Positions 1 to 8,216 are shown, counted from the first letter of the stretch. The stretch: DNA of 64,000 nt from Anaerofilum sp. An201 (GCF_002160015.1 NZ_NFJT01000006.1:1-64000); one strand, 5' to 3'. A program made the numbers and translations. Notes: generated from the letters alone by a model not told the origin.

Positions 1-46
1 ACAACGCCCCAGGGGCGGGCTGGGGCGTTGTATATTCCATATCCAT
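1..46 (-). CDS. 5' end of an unidentified gene, cut by the window edge
   Basis: An ATG at 46-44 on the minus strand follows an AAGGAGG ribosome site (52-59) and opens a frame reading MDMEYTTPQPAPGAL to the edge. Only 15 codons are visible, so no family can be named. It lies directly after the sigma/anti-sigma/TM2 genes on the same strand and is probably the next gene of that operon. The first 31 bases also form a perfect 10-bp inverted repeat, which could fold over the early codons. Confidence 0.55.
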   Translation of the reverse strand, partial: MDMEYTTPQPAPGAL

Positions 47-73
47 CTTCGTTCCTCCTTGGTAGGCTGCGGC

Positions 74-160
74 TCACCGGCCGAACAGCAGCCACATCGA
101 AGCGGCCGCATAGCAGACGGCGCAGCCGGCAAAGCGCAGGGCGTGTTTAATTCTTGTCAT
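74..160 (-). CDS. 28-residue hydrophobic ORF (putative membrane microprotein)
   Basis: The ATG at 160-158 lies inside the last codons of the upstream TM2-like gene, whose stop is at 149-147, so translation could be coupled. The peptide begins MTRIKHALRF and continues as a hydrophobic helix rich in Ala, Cys and Trp, ending FGR. It lies between two genes of the operon with only 27 bases to the next start. No family is recognised. It could also be a chance frame in the spacer; the overlap and the helix are the only support. Confidence 0.4.
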   Translation of the reverse strand: MTRIKHALRFAGCAVCYAAASMWLLFGR

Positions 161-701
161 CGGGATAGTCTCCTTTGAATTCGGTGAAGTCGGGCGGGGG
201 CAGCTGCTTTCTTTTGCGGCCGCCGAAGGCAAGGCGCACGCCCAGCCAGATCAGCAGCACGCTGATGAGCAGGCGCCACAGGTCGCCCAGCAGGTTCCCC
301 AGCATGGGCAGGTTGAAGTGCAGCGCCAGGTCGTAGAGGATGGGCTGCACAAAGCTCTGCAGGATCATCCAGCCGCCCACCAGGATCAGGCCGGCGCCCA
401 GCAGCTTGTTCAGGCCGTTGGCCTTCAGGTTCACGCCCTTGAGGCTGCCGTCCAGCAGGGGGAATCCGTCGGCGGGAGCGGTGCCGTTCCACAGCTGGGA
501 GCGCAGGTTGTAGGTGTCGAAGAAGGAATACATCCAGATCACCGGGATGGCAAAACCGCACAGCGGGATCACCGCGGTGGCCATGATGGACAGGCAGAAC
601 AGGGTGATCAGCCCCAGGCCGCGCTTCATATATCCCAGATACATCGCGCCCGCGCCGGGAATGAAGGAAAAGCAGAAGGTCAAAAACGAGCTTTTTTTCA
701 T
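147..701 (-). CDS. TM2-like membrane protein of the sigma-factor operon
   Basis: A 184-residue integral membrane protein of unknown function. The N-terminus carries a signal-like helix and a TM2-type motif (PGAGAMYLGYMKRG, about residues 15-28), followed by a second hydrophobic helix ending near a WMYSFFDTYN segment. Two further helices lie near residues 98-115 and 140-157, and the C-terminus is short, basic then acidic. TM2 proteins are common partners of ECF sigma/anti-sigma pairs in clostridia, but their biochemical role is not known. The start follows AAGGAG by eight bases, and the gap to the anti-sigma stop is three bases, so this is one operon. Confidence 0.8.
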   Translation of the reverse strand: MKKSSFLTFCFSFIPGAGAMYLGYMKRGLGLITLFCLSIMATAVIPLCGFAIPVIWMYSFFDTYNLRSQLWNGTAPADGFPLLDGSLKGVNLKANGLNKLLGAGLILVGGWMILQSFVQPILYDLALHFNLPMLGNLLGDLWRLLISVLLIWLGVRLAFGGRKRKQLPPPDFTEFKGDYPDDKN

Positions 702-704
702 GAT

Positions 705-1172
705 TTATTCTCCTTTGTCGGTGGATTGGCCTTTCGGCTGGAAGGCGCCGGAGATGCCGGCGGACAGGGTGTCCAGCGCGCCGTCCAGCGCGCCGCTGAA
801 ATCGTTCAGGAAGGACGCCAGCCCGCTGTCGGACGGGCGGTAGTCGGGGTTGGGCTGGGGCACCAGCGCCTGGAACGCGCCGCTGGCCCACAGGCCCACC
901 GCCAGCACCACGGCGGCCGCGGCCGCCGCGTAGCGGTTGAAGAACAGCGCCGCCGCCCGTCGCCGGATGCGCTGCATCACCGGCAGCACGAGGTCGGTCT
1001 CGGGGGTCTCCAGTTCGCCGCCCTCCAGCAGGGCCGTGTAGCGCACCAGGCATTCGTCGCAGAAGCTCAGGTGTTCGGCGGCCTCCAGGTTCTGCATCTC
1101 GTCCAGGCTGCCGTCCAGAAGGGCGCGCAGGCCTTCGTCGGACAGATGCCCATCGTCTAAAAACAGATTCAT
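705..1172 (-). CDS. Anti-sigma factor with N-terminal zinc-finger-like segment
   Basis: A 155-residue single-pass membrane protein. The N-terminal half contains H-x3-C-x2-C (LSFCDECL, about residues 36-43), the core of a zf-HC2/ZAS anti-sigma domain that holds the ECF sigma factor at the membrane. A hydrophobic helix (AAAAAVVLAVGLWASG) follows near residues 85-100, with an extracytoplasmic tail of about 55 residues rich in Ser, Ala and Asp. The start overlaps the sigma-factor stop as ATGA (1172-1169), the usual coupling for such pairs. The regulated stress cannot be read from the sequence. Confidence 0.85.
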   Translation of the reverse strand: MNLFLDDGHLSDEGLRALLDGSLDEMQNLEAAEHLSFCDECLVRYTALLEGGELETPETDLVLPVMQRIRRRAAALFFNRYAAAAAAVVLAVGLWASGAFQALVPQPNPDYRPSDSGLASFLNDFSGALDGALDTLSAGISGAFQPKGQSTDKGE

Positions 1173-1693
1173 TGCACAGCGCTCCTTTCCAGGATCTTCT
1201 GCTGCAGCAGGCGCCTCGCCCGGTACAGCTGTGTGTGGACGGTTTTGGACGGGCGGTCCAGCGCCCGGCTGATCTCCTCCACGCTCCTGTTCTGCAGGAA
1301 GTACATCTCGGACACCAGCAGATACGGTTCCTTCAGGGCGTGCACCATTCCCTGAATGGCCGCCAGCTCCTCGCGGGTCACCGCGATGTCCTCGGGGCCG
1401 GCCGGCGCGGGCGCGCCCGGCGGAGGGCTTTCGGGCAGCATGCTGCTGTCGGTGGCCGCCACCCGGCGGTTGTAGGCGCTTTTCAGGTGGTCTTTGGCCT
1501 TGTTGGCAGCGATGCGGGCCAGCCAGGGTTTCAGGTGCTCCGGCGGGCAGCGGTCGATGTGGTTGTATGCGGACAAAAATGTTTCCTGGGCCAGGTCCTC
1601 GGCGGTGTGGTGGTCGCGCACCAGCTGAAAACATACGGTATATACCAGCTTCTGATACTGCTCTACCACCTGGCCGAATTGTGCGTTGGTCAT
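1169..1693 (-). CDS. ECF-type RNA polymerase sigma factor
   Basis: A 174-residue sigma-70 family protein. Region 2 covers about residues 5-75 (YTVCFQLVRDHHTAEDLAQETF, read in two parts, includes the DLAQETF core), and region 4 covers about 110-170 with a helix-turn-helix (SVEEISRALDRPSKTVHTQL). The start ATG at 1693 was chosen because it begins just before region 2 and lies 13 bases after an AAAGGAGGG site; the frame is open further upstream, to 1810, but with low-complexity sequence. It heads an operon with its anti-sigma factor, a TM2-like protein and small ORFs. Autoregulation is likely for this class but no ECF promoter was identified. Confidence 0.9.
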   Translation of the reverse strand: MTNAQFGQVVEQYQKLVYTVCFQLVRDHHTAEDLAQETFLSAYNHIDRCPPEHLKPWLARIAANKAKDHLKSAYNRRVAATDSSMLPESPPPGAPAPAGPEDIAVTREELAAIQGMVHALKEPYLLVSEMYFLQNRSVEEISRALDRPSKTVHTQLYRARRLLQQKILERSAVQ

Positions 1694-1797
1694 ATCGCCG
1701 GGCGCTCCCTCCTTTCGCCTACACCCATAAGACGACGCGGGCGGGGCGATTTCTTCACACACACGAAAAAATTTTTTTGGGAAATCCCTCTTTCCCC

Positions 1798-1826
1798 TTG
1801 ACTTCACCACTTTACCCTGCTAAAAT
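1798..1826 (+). promoter_or_regulatory. Sigma-A-type promoter of the amino-acid ABC operon
   Basis: TTGACT (1798-1803), 17-base spacer, TAAAAT (1821-1826). It lies 52 bases before the binding-protein start and diverges from the sigma-factor operon. Confidence 0.75.
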
Positions 1827-1877
1827 ACTAAAGCAAGAGGACGGCGCGCCGTCCCACAAGGCGAGGGGGAAAACGAT

Positions 1878-2681
1878 ATGAAAAAGCTGATGAGTCTGGT
1901 GTTGGCCGCGGCGATGGGCGCGGTGCTGTTTGCGGGCTGCGGCGCGTCCGGGCAGGACGACTGGCAGTATGTGCAGGACAAGGGCACGCTGAAGATCGGC
2001 ATCACGCTGTACCAGCCGATGAACTATAAGGACGAGAACGGCAACCTCACCGGCTTCGACACCGAGCTGGCCGAGGCGGTGTGCGAAAAGCTGGGCCTGA
2101 CGCCCGAGTTTGTGGAGATCGACTGGGACCAGAAGGTGGTGGAGCTGAAGAGCAGATCCATCGACTGCATCTGGAACGGCATGACCATCACCGACGAGCT
2201 GAAGGAGCAGATCACCTTCTCCAACCCGTACAGCGGCAACGCGCAGGTGTGCGTGATCAACACCGCCAACGCCGACACCTATCAGACGCTGGAAGACATG
2301 GCGGGCGCGAAGGTGGGCGCGGAGGCCGGTTCCGCCGGCGAGGCGGCGGTGGAGGCCGACGAGAACCTCAGCCAGGGCGAGCTGGTGGCGATGACCGCCC
2401 AGCGCGACACCCTGCTGGAGCTGAAATCCGGCACCATCGACGTGGCCGTGATCGACCAGGTGATGGCCGAGGCGTCGGTGGGCGAGGGGACCAGCTACGA
2501 CGACCTGATGATCGTGGACGGCATCGCGCTGAGTGAGGAGGAGTACGGCATCGGCTTCCGCAAGGACAGCCCGCTGGCCGACAAGGTGAACGAGGCGCTG
2601 CAGCAGCTGGCGAACGAGGGCGTGGTGGCCGAGCTGGCCGAGAAATACCCCTCCGTTCTGGTGAAACTGCAGGCGGAATAA
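1878..2681 (+). CDS. Amino-acid ABC transporter, substrate-binding lipoprotein
   Basis: A 267-residue extracytoplasmic solute-binding protein of family 3 (SBP_bac_3), delivering an amino acid to the permease encoded next. The N-terminus is a lipoprotein signal with lipobox LFAGC, so Cys21 would be lipidated. The mature part starts with the family pattern KGTLKIGITL..PM and continues with GFDTELAEAVCEKLGL, both typical of polar amino-acid or cystine/glutamine binders. The exact ligand cannot be told by eye. It is first in a three-gene operon, with a GAGGGGG ribosome site. A strong hairpin without a T-run follows the gene, which would favour more binding protein than permease. Confidence 0.92.
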   Translation: MKKLMSLVLAAAMGAVLFAGCGASGQDDWQYVQDKGTLKIGITLYQPMNYKDENGNLTGFDTELAEAVCEKLGLTPEFVEIDWDQKVVELKSRSIDCIWNGMTITDELKEQITFSNPYSGNAQVCVINTANADTYQTLEDMAGAKVGAEAGSAGEAAVEADENLSQGELVAMTAQRDTLLELKSGTIDVAVIDQVMAEASVGEGTSYDDLMIVDGIALSEEEYGIGFRKDSPLADKVNEALQQLANEGVVAELAEKYPSVLVKLQAE

Positions 2682-2694
2682 ATACGCATCACAC

Positions 2695-2731
2695 AGCGCC
2701 GGCTCTCTGCAAGGCAGGGGGCCGGCTGCTG
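2695..2731 (+). other. Intercistronic hairpin behind the binding-protein gene
   Basis: A GC-rich inverted repeat: GCCGGCTCTCTGC and GCAGGGGGCCGGC around a 3-base loop, with AGC/GCT extending the stem. There is no T-run, so it is more likely an mRNA-stabilising or partial-termination hairpin than a full terminator. Confidence 0.6.
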
Positions 2732-2753
2732 GTCTGGAAATGAGGGGTTTTGT

Positions 2754-3401
2754 ATGTCGTTTTGGGAAGTGAACCGCCAGCTGCTGGACGGCTTCGGCGA
2801 TACCTGCCTGCTGTTCTTCGCCACGCTGGTGTTCAGCCTGCCGCTGGGGCTGGTGGTGTGCTTCGGCTCGATGAGCCGCTTTGCGCCGCTGCGCTGGCTC
2901 ACCCGCACCTTTGTGTGGATCATCCGCGGCACCCCGCTGATGCTGCAGGTGATCATCGTGTTCTATGTGCCGGGCCTGGCCTTCGGCATCCCGCTGGACG
3001 CCCGCATGCCGGCGGTGATCGTGGCGTTCGTCATCAACTACGCGGCCTATTTCTCCGAGATCTACCGCGGCGGCATCCAGAGCATCCCCAAGGGCCAGAA
3101 GGAGGCCGGGCAGGTGCTGGGCATGACCGACAGCCAGATCTTCTTCAAGGTGACGCTGCTGCAGGTGGTCAAGCGGGTGCTGGCCCCGATGAGCAACGAG
3201 ATCATCACGCTGGTGAAGGACACCTCGCTGGCGCGGGTGATCGCGGTGGTGGAGCTGACCAAATCGGCGCAGGACATCGTGGCGCAGTGGGGGCTTTTGT
3301 GGCCGCTGTTCTACACCGGCGTGTTCTATCTGGCGTTCTGCGGCATACTGACGCTGCTGTTCGGCGCGGCCGAAAAGAAGCTGGCATATTTTGGAGGTTG
3401 A
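2754..3401 (+). CDS. Amino-acid ABC transporter, permease (His/Glu/Gln type)
   Basis: A 215-residue inner-membrane permease of the HisM/GlnP type. Residues 1-60 form the first helices ([17 protein letters not shown]), followed by the [13 protein letters not shown] segment typical of this family, and the EAA loop near residue 120 ([20 protein letters not shown]) that docks on the ATPase. Only one permease gene is present, so it probably acts as a homodimer. The start follows GAGGGG; the stop lies just before the ATPase start. Confidence 0.92.
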   Translation: MSFWEVNRQLLDGFGDTCLLFFATLVFSLPLGLVVCFGSMSRFAPLRWLTRTFVWIIRGTPLMLQVIIVFYVPGLAFGIPLDARMPAVIVAFVINYAAYFSEIYRGGIQSIPKGQKEAGQVLGMTDSQIFFKVTLLQVVKRVLAPMSNEIITLVKDTSLARVIAVVELTKSAQDIVAQWGLLWPLFYTGVFYLAFCGILTLLFGAAEKKLAYFGG

Positions 3402-3405
3402 CGAG

Positions 3406-4194
3406 ATGGCTGTGCTGAAGGTGGAGGGGCTGGAGAAGTCCTTTGGAAAAACGCAGGTGCTGCGCGGCATCGGCTTCGCGCTGGAAAAGGGCGAGGTGCT
3501 GTCGATCATCGGGTCGTCGGGCAGCGGAAAGACCACGCTGCTGCGCTGCCTGAACTTTCTGGAAACGGCCGACCGCGGCCGCATCGAGGTGAACGGGGAG
3601 ACCCTGTTCGACGCCGGGCAAAACGCCGGCAGCGCCGCCGACATCCGCAGAAAGCGGCTGCATTTCGGGCTGGTGTTCCAGTCGTTCAACCTGTTCCCGC
3701 AGTACACGGCGCTGGAGAACGTGACGCTGGCGATGGACCTGCACACCAAGGAGGCCGCCAAACAGGAAAAGCGCCGCGCCTCGAAGGCCGAGCTGCAGGC
3801 GAACCGCGCCCGCGCAAAGGAGCTGCTGGCGCGGGTGGGGCTGGAGAACAAGATGGACCACTATCCCTGCCAGCTGTCGGGCGGGCAGCAGCAGCGGGTG
3901 GCGATCGCGCGGGCGCTGGCGCTGGAGCCGGACATCCTGTGTTTCGACGAGCCGACCAGCGCGCTGGACCCCGAGCTGACCGGCGAGGTGCTGCGGGTGA
4001 TCCGGGAGCTGAAAAACGCCAGCACCACCATGATCGTGGTGACCCACGAGATGGAGTTCGCCCGGAATGTATCCGACCGGGTGATCTTCATGGCGGACGG
4101 CGTGATCGAGGAGCAGGGCACCCCGGAGGAGGTGTTCGGCGCGCCCAAGAGCGCCAAGACCCGCGCCTTCCTGCAGGCCGGGCAGGAGATGTGA
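3406..4194 (+). CDS. Amino-acid ABC transporter, ATP-binding protein
   Basis: A 262-residue ATPase of the GlnQ/HisP class. Walker A is GSSGSGKT (residues 36-43), the signature LSGGQQQR and Walker [15 protein letters not shown] lie in the second half, and THEM is the switch histidine. A helical insert of about 25 charged residues after the Q-loop ([18 protein letters not shown]) is usual in this subfamily. The ATG at 3406 was chosen over an upstream in-frame TTG because GGAGG lies eight bases before it, overlapping the end of the permease gene. A strong terminator follows, so the operon ends here. Confidence 0.93.
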   Translation: MAVLKVEGLEKSFGKTQVLRGIGFALEKGEVLSIIGSSGSGKTTLLRCLNFLETADRGRIEVNGETLFDAGQNAGSAADIRRKRLHFGLVFQSFNLFPQYTALENVTLAMDLHTKEAAKQEKRRASKAELQANRARAKELLARVGLENKMDHYPCQLSGGQQQRVAIARALALEPDILCFDEPTSALDPELTGEVLRVIRELKNASTTMIVVTHEMEFARNVSDRVIFMADGVIEEQGTPEEVFGAPKSAKTRAFLQAGQEM

Positions 4195-4206
4195 AACCGA
4201 AAAGAG

Positions 4207-4251
4207 CCAGCGCCGTGTCCGGCATGCCGGACACGGCGCTGGTTTGTTTTT
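4207..4251 (+). terminator. Rho-independent terminator of the ABC operon
   Basis: Long GC-rich stem (CCAGCGCCGTGTCCGGC pairing with its complement across an AT loop, 4207-4242) followed by TTTGTTTTT. Confidence 0.9.
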
Positions 4252-4280
4252 GGCTGGCGGGAAGTTCGTTCGTACCGAAC

Positions 4281-4472
4281 GCCTTCCCCTGGCAGGGGAA
4301 GGTGCCTCCGAAGGGGGCGGATGAGGTCGAGTCTTTCCCACCTGCACAAAGCCCGCCGGTGGGGGCATCCATCGGTATGCCGAAACAGCGCTTTTGCGGG
4401 GGATTGTTGGAACCGGAAGCCTTCCCCTCATCCGTCGCCATGCGGCGACAGCTTCTCCCCAAGGGGGAAGCC
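4281..4472. repeat. Composite inverted-end repeat element, copy 1
   Basis: The left end (4281-4334) reads GCCTTCCCC-N5-GGGGAAGG, then a second small GC hairpin and GGATGAGGTCGAGTC. The right end (4419-4472) is the same structure inverted, ending GGGGGAAGCC. About 84 bases separate the ends. Together with the terminator this accounts for the whole gene-free stretch 4195-4517. Confidence 0.85.
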
Positions 4473-4517
4473 TTTGCAAAAAAACGCCGGCGCCCTCCCG
4501 GCCACACACCGGAACCA

Positions 4518-6443
4518 TCACTCCCCTGCCCCGAGCACCGCGCGGCGGATGCCCGCCGCGATGGCCCAGCCGGTGCGGTGCAGGGTGGCGGGGTCGGAGC
4601 AGGCGGCGAACTCGTCGGGGTTGGGCACGAATCCCACCTCCAGCAGCACCGCCGGACACAGGTCCGACCGCGTGACATAGAAATAATCCTCCTTTGCGCC
4701 GCGGTCGGCCCGGCCGGTGCAGGCCGACACCTCCGCCGTCAGATACCCCGCCAGCGCCTGCCCGGACGGGTAGAAGGAGTAGCACTCCACCCCGCTGGTG
4801 CCCCAGAGGTCGCGGTCCAGCGGCATGCTGTTGTGGTGCACCGAGACGAAAATATCCGGCTTTGTCTGCCGCAGCAGCTCGCTGCGCTGGGCCAGGGTGG
4901 GGAAGGTGTCGCCGGTGCGGGTCAGCTCCACCGTCGCGCCCATCTGCCGCAGGCGGGCCGCCGCCGCGTTCGCCGCCGCCAGGTTCAGGTCCTTCTCGGC
5001 CGCACCGTCGGCGCCGGCCGGGCCCATCGCGCCCAGGTCCTCCCCGCCGTGGCCGGGGTCCAGCAGCACCACCAGCCCCTCCAGCGGTCTCGCCGGGTCG
5101 GTCGAGAGCCGCGGCGGACGGCGCAGGGTGATGACGGTGCCCTCGTCGGTGTAGTCCACTCCCCAGCCCCACAGCGCGCCGCTGTCGCAGGTCAGGGTCA
5201 GCACAAGGCCGCCTTCGCCCGCCGTCAGGGCGCCGCCGAAGCCGCCCGCCGGCAGCTGCCCGTCGTACGACGCCCCCGCCAGCGTGAGGGTGAGAGAGGT
5301 GTCGGTGCGCTCCGCCAGCACCGCCGGGCTTCCCCCCGCGAACAGCAGGCGCTCCTCCCGCGCCGAGACCTCCCGCCGCACCGCCGTCACCGTGCAGACG
5401 CCGCTGTCGGTCAGGGCGCAGTCGGACGAGCGCACCCAGCCGCCCGCCGTGCGGTAGGCGTAGGTGAGCTGGGCGCCCACCTGCACCTGGCGGCTCTCCA
5501 GCACCGGCGCACAGGCCCCGGCGTAGACCGTCTGCAGGATGGAGGAGGCGTCGGCCGGGTCGGCCAGCAGGCTGGCCAGCGAGGAGGTGATCTTCACCCC
5601 GGCCCCCTCGGGCGCGGGGACGCTGTCGTCGGCAAAGGGGCCTTCCACCGTGCCGCCGGTGGGCGGGATGCGGGTGACCACCAGCGTGGAGCTGACCCCG
5701 TTCTGGGTGAGGGTGAAGGTGTTCTCCCCCTCCGCCAGCGGCACGGCCGCCCCCCAGAAGCCGCCCGCGTTCACCGTCACCGGCGTGCCGTTCAGATCGG
5801 CGGGGGCGGACGGGTCGGCGGTGCCGCTCACCCAGCAGGTGTCGGACGAGGTGATGTAGCCCGCGGCGGGCAGGCGGATGGCCGGGTCGGCGGGGATGTG
5901 CAGCGAGACGTCGGGCGGGGCGGCGGTCTCCAGCTGGGCCAGCAGCCCCGTGTAGGACGGCCCGTTCCACACCGCCGCCACCGTCCCCTCCAGCGTCCCG
6001 CACGCCCAGGCGGCGTAGAAGGCGCCGGTCTCGTCGGGCTGGTCGAAGCGGGGCAGGCCCTCCTCCAGCGGCGCATAGCCGCTCTCCTCCTGCACCCACC
6101 GCCCGGCCAGCGGGATGCCGTCCGGCAGCGGGGCGTCCGAAGCGGCCACAAGGCCCACCGCCATCTCCTCCCGCGCCGCCCGGCGGGACAGCTGCCGCAG
6201 GAACCCCTCCCCGGCATCGGCGGGGCACAGGATGCAGGACGCCCCGGCGGACGCCGCCTGTTCGACGGCGTTTCTGGCCAGCGCGTTGGGGTCGCCGGCT
6301 GCCAGCGCGGACAGGAAGCTGTCGCCCAGCACCAGCGCGCGGGCGTTGGCAGACAGGGCGGGCGGCGCGGGGGTGCGCAGCAGCAGCCAGACCGCCGCCA
6401 GCAGGGCGGCCAGCGCACACAGGAGGACAAAACGGTGTTTCAT
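4518..6443 (-). CDS. N-acetylmuramoyl-L-alanine amidase (Amidase_3) with large N-terminal region
   Basis: A 641-residue exported peptidoglycan hydrolase that cleaves the MurNAc-L-Ala bond. An N-terminal membrane anchor or signal helix (FVLLCALAALLAAVWLLL) is followed by roughly 430 residues with no recognised catalytic motif; a stretch near the middle (GTPVTVNAGGFWGAAVPLAE) looks like a beta-sandwich/Ig-like domain. The last 190 or so residues form the zinc amidase: DPGHGGEDLGA (zinc His), EKDLNLA (zinc Glu), RTGDTFPTL, SVHHNS (zinc His) and LLEVGFVPNPDE (catalytic Glu). The ATG at 6443 was chosen because AAGGAG lies ten bases before it; an in-frame GTG at 6452 is too close. It diverges from the MYG1-family gene and seems monocistronic. 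Confidence 0.9.
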   Translation of the reverse strand: MKHRFVLLCALAALLAAVWLLLRTPAPPALSANARALVLGDSFLSALAAGDPNALARNAVEQAASAGASCILCPADAGEGFLRQLSRRAAREEMAVGLVAASDAPLPDGIPLAGRWVQEESGYAPLEEGLPRFDQPDETGAFYAAWACGTLEGTVAAVWNGPSYTGLLAQLETAAPPDVSLHIPADPAIRLPAAGYITSSDTCWVSGTADPSAPADLNGTPVTVNAGGFWGAAVPLAEGENTFTLTQNGVSSTLVVTRIPPTGGTVEGPFADDSVPAPEGAGVKITSSLASLLADPADASSILQTVYAGACAPVLESRQVQVGAQLTYAYRTAGGWVRSSDCALTDSGVCTVTAVRREVSAREERLLFAGGSPAVLAERTDTSLTLTLAGASYDGQLPAGGFGGALTAGEGGLVLTLTCDSGALWGWGVDYTDEGTVITLRRPPRLSTDPARPLEGLVVLLDPGHGGEDLGAMGPAGADGAAEKDLNLAAANAAAARLRQMGATVELTRTGDTFPTLAQRSELLRQTKPDIFVSVHHNSMPLDRDLWGTSGVECYSFYPSGQALAGYLTAEVSACTGRADRGAKEDYFYVTRSDLCPAVLLEVGFVPNPDEFAACSDPATLHRTGWAIAAGIRRAVLGAGE

Positions 6444-6473
6444 GGGGCACACGCTCCTTGTTTGGTTTGTCTT

Positions 6474-6503
6474 ATTGTAGCATAGTACGCGGGTGCTTGT
6501 CAG
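6474..6503 (-). promoter_or_regulatory. Promoter of the amidase gene
   Basis: On the minus strand: CTGACA (6503-6498), 18-base spacer, TACAAT (6479-6474), 31 bases before the ATG. On the plus strand a TATACT at 6530-6535 is a possible -10 box for the divergent MYG1 gene, without a good -35. Confidence 0.65.
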
Positions 6504-6566
6504 GGTATGCCGCGGGGGGCGAAATGTGGTATACTAATAGATACTACACTGAAATGAGGGATGGTT

Positions 6567-7397
6567 ATGAAACTGCCTGCACAGGCATTCACACACGGCG
6601 GCAAATTCCACGCCGACGACGTGTTTTCGGCCGCGCTGCTGCGGCATATCCGCCCCGACATCCGCATCCTGCGCGGCTTTGCGGTGCCGGAAAACTTCGA
6701 CGGCCTCGTGTTCGACATCGGCGACGGCATGTTCGACCACCACGCCGCGGGCAGCCCGGTGCGCCCCAACGGCAACCCCTACGCGGCCTTCGGCCTGCTG
6801 TGGCAGGTGCTGGGCCCCGAGCTGGTGGGCAGGGACGGCGCGGCCTGGCTGGACGAGCGGTTCGTGCAGAACCTGGACGTGAACGACTGCACCGGCGCCG
6901 ACAACGCCCTGGCCGACGCCATCGGCAGCTTCAACCCGGTGTGGGACAGCGCCGAGAGCGCCGACGAGTGCTTCGAGCGGGCGGTGCAGTTCGCTTCGCA
7001 GATCCTGGAAAACCAGCTGGAGCAGGTGCGGGCGGTGCAGCGCGCCAAAGAGCTGGTGGCGCGCGCGCTGCCCGGCGCGCGGGACGGCATCCTGGTGCTG
7101 TCCCGCTACGCGCCCTGGAAAACGCTGCTGCCCCCCGAGGCGGACATCCGGTTCGTGGTGTATCCCAGCCAGCGGGGCGGCTTTGCGGCGCAGGGAGTGA
7201 ACGACCGCCAGACCCGCCGCCTGAAGGTGCCCTTCCCCGCCGCTTGGGCCGGGCAGCCGGCCGAAAAGCTGGCCGAGCTCTCCGGCATCGCGGGGCTGCG
7301 GTTCTGCCACGCCAGCCGGTTCCTCATCACCGCCGAAACCAAGCAGGACGCGCTGGCGGCCTGCCGCGCGGCCATTGCAGCGGGGGAATCGGTGTGA
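6567..7397 (+). CDS. MYG1-family (UPF0160) protein
   Basis: A 276-residue protein of the MYG1 family, related to DHH phosphoesterases and described in eukaryotes as a 3'-5' RNA exonuclease; the bacterial role is not established. The N-terminal THGGKFHADDVFSAALL and FDIGDGMFDHH motifs contain the Asp/His residues expected to bind metal. The C-terminal half has the conserved Trp/Pro segment (YAPWKTLLP) and RFLITAETKQDAL. The ATG at 6567 was preferred to that at 6561 because GAGGG at 6556-6560 gives normal spacing only for the later one. The stop overlaps the next start (GTGA), so the GIY-YIG/GNAT gene is translated with it. Confidence 0.88.
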   Translation: MKLPAQAFTHGGKFHADDVFSAALLRHIRPDIRILRGFAVPENFDGLVFDIGDGMFDHHAAGSPVRPNGNPYAAFGLLWQVLGPELVGRDGAAWLDERFVQNLDVNDCTGADNALADAIGSFNPVWDSAESADECFERAVQFASQILENQLEQVRAVQRAKELVARALPGARDGILVLSRYAPWKTLLPPEADIRFVVYPSQRGGFAAQGVNDRQTRRLKVPFPAAWAGQPAEKLAELSGIAGLRFCHASRFLITAETKQDALAACRAAIAAGESV

Positions 7398-8215
7398 GCC
7401 AGTTCGCCTATCTGGTGCGCTGCGGCGACGGCAGCCTCTACGCCGGTTATTCGCCCGACCCCCTCGCCCGCCTTGCCGCCCACCGGGCGGGAAAGGGCGC
7501 GCGCTACACCCGCGGGCGCGGCCCGCTGACGCTGGCCTTTGCCCAGGCGATGCCGTCCCGGGGGATGGCGCTGCGGCGGGAGGCGGCGCTGAAAAAGCTG
7601 CCCCGCGCGCAGAAGCTGGCGCTGTGCGAGGGCTGGAAAAACGAGCGCCTGTCGCTGGCGCGCGCGGAGGACGCCCCCGCCATCCGGCAGCTGTACGGAT
7701 GGTATGTGGAGCACTCGGCGGCCACCTTCGCCACCAGCCTGCCCGGCGGGGAGGAATACGCCCGCTGGGTGACCGAAAGCGCGGCCGCCTATCCCTTTCT
7801 TTTGTTGAAAGACCGCACCGGGCGGCTGCTGGGATTTGCCTGCGCCCACCGCTGGAAGGAGCGGGAAGCCTACGCCTGGGACGTGGAGACCACCATCTAT
7901 CTGGCGCACGATGCGGCGGGCGCCGGGCGGGGCCGCCGCCTGTACGGCGCGCTGCTGGCCCTGCTGGAGCTGCAGGGGGTGCACAACGCCTACGCGCTGG
8001 TGACCATCCCGAACCCCGCCAGCGAGGGGCTGCACCGGGCGATGGGATTTGCGATGCAGGGCGTCCAGCCGGACACCGGCTACAAAAACGGCAGCTGGTA
8101 CGGGCTGGGCACCTGGGGCCTGGTGCTGCGCCCGGCAGACGGAGCGCCTGCGCCGGTGGTGCCCTTCCCGCAGCTGGACGATGCCGCCGTGCGGCAGGTG
8201 CTGGCGCTGGGATGA
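7394..8215 (+). CDS. GIY-YIG (UPF0213) domain fused to a GNAT acetyltransferase
   Basis: A 273-residue protein with two domains in one frame. Residues 1-83 match the UPF0213 GIY-YIG group: YLVRCGDGSLYAGYS, then RLAAHRAGKGARYTRGRGP and a basic LRREAALKKLPRAQKLAL helix. From about residue 87 it becomes a GNAT of the phosphinothricin-acetyltransferase type (EDAPAIRQLYGWYVEHSAATF, then a GRGRRLYGALLALLE acetyl-CoA loop and a YALVTIPNPASEGLHRAMGF core). The start is GTG at 7394 overlapping the MYG1 stop; no stop or frameshift separates the domains. GIY-YIG domains of this type are small nucleases usually encoded alone, so the fusion is unusual. The acetylated substrate is unknown. Confidence 0.85.
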   Translation: MSQFAYLVRCGDGSLYAGYSPDPLARLAAHRAGKGARYTRGRGPLTLAFAQAMPSRGMALRREAALKKLPRAQKLALCEGWKNERLSLARAEDAPAIRQLYGWYVEHSAATFATSLPGGEEYARWVTESAAAYPFLLLKDRTGRLLGFACAHRWKEREAYAWDVETTIYLAHDAAGAGRGRRLYGALLALLELQGVHNAYALVTIPNPASEGLHRAMGFAMQGVQPDTGYKNGSWYGLGTWGLVLRPADGAPAPVVPFPQLDDAAVRQVLALG

Positions 8216-8216
8216 A

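Noticed and set aside
1694-1810. Longer N-terminus of the sigma factor (39 extra codons)
   Set aside because: The frame is open but low in similarity to sigma factors, overlaps the divergent promoter of the ABC operon and has no ribosome site.
3205-6450. Open frame of 1081 codons on the minus strand over the ABC ATPase and amidase region
   Set aside because: The same strand carries the amidase in another frame with clear catalytic motifs; the long frame is Arg/Gly/Pro-rich and has no ribosome site.
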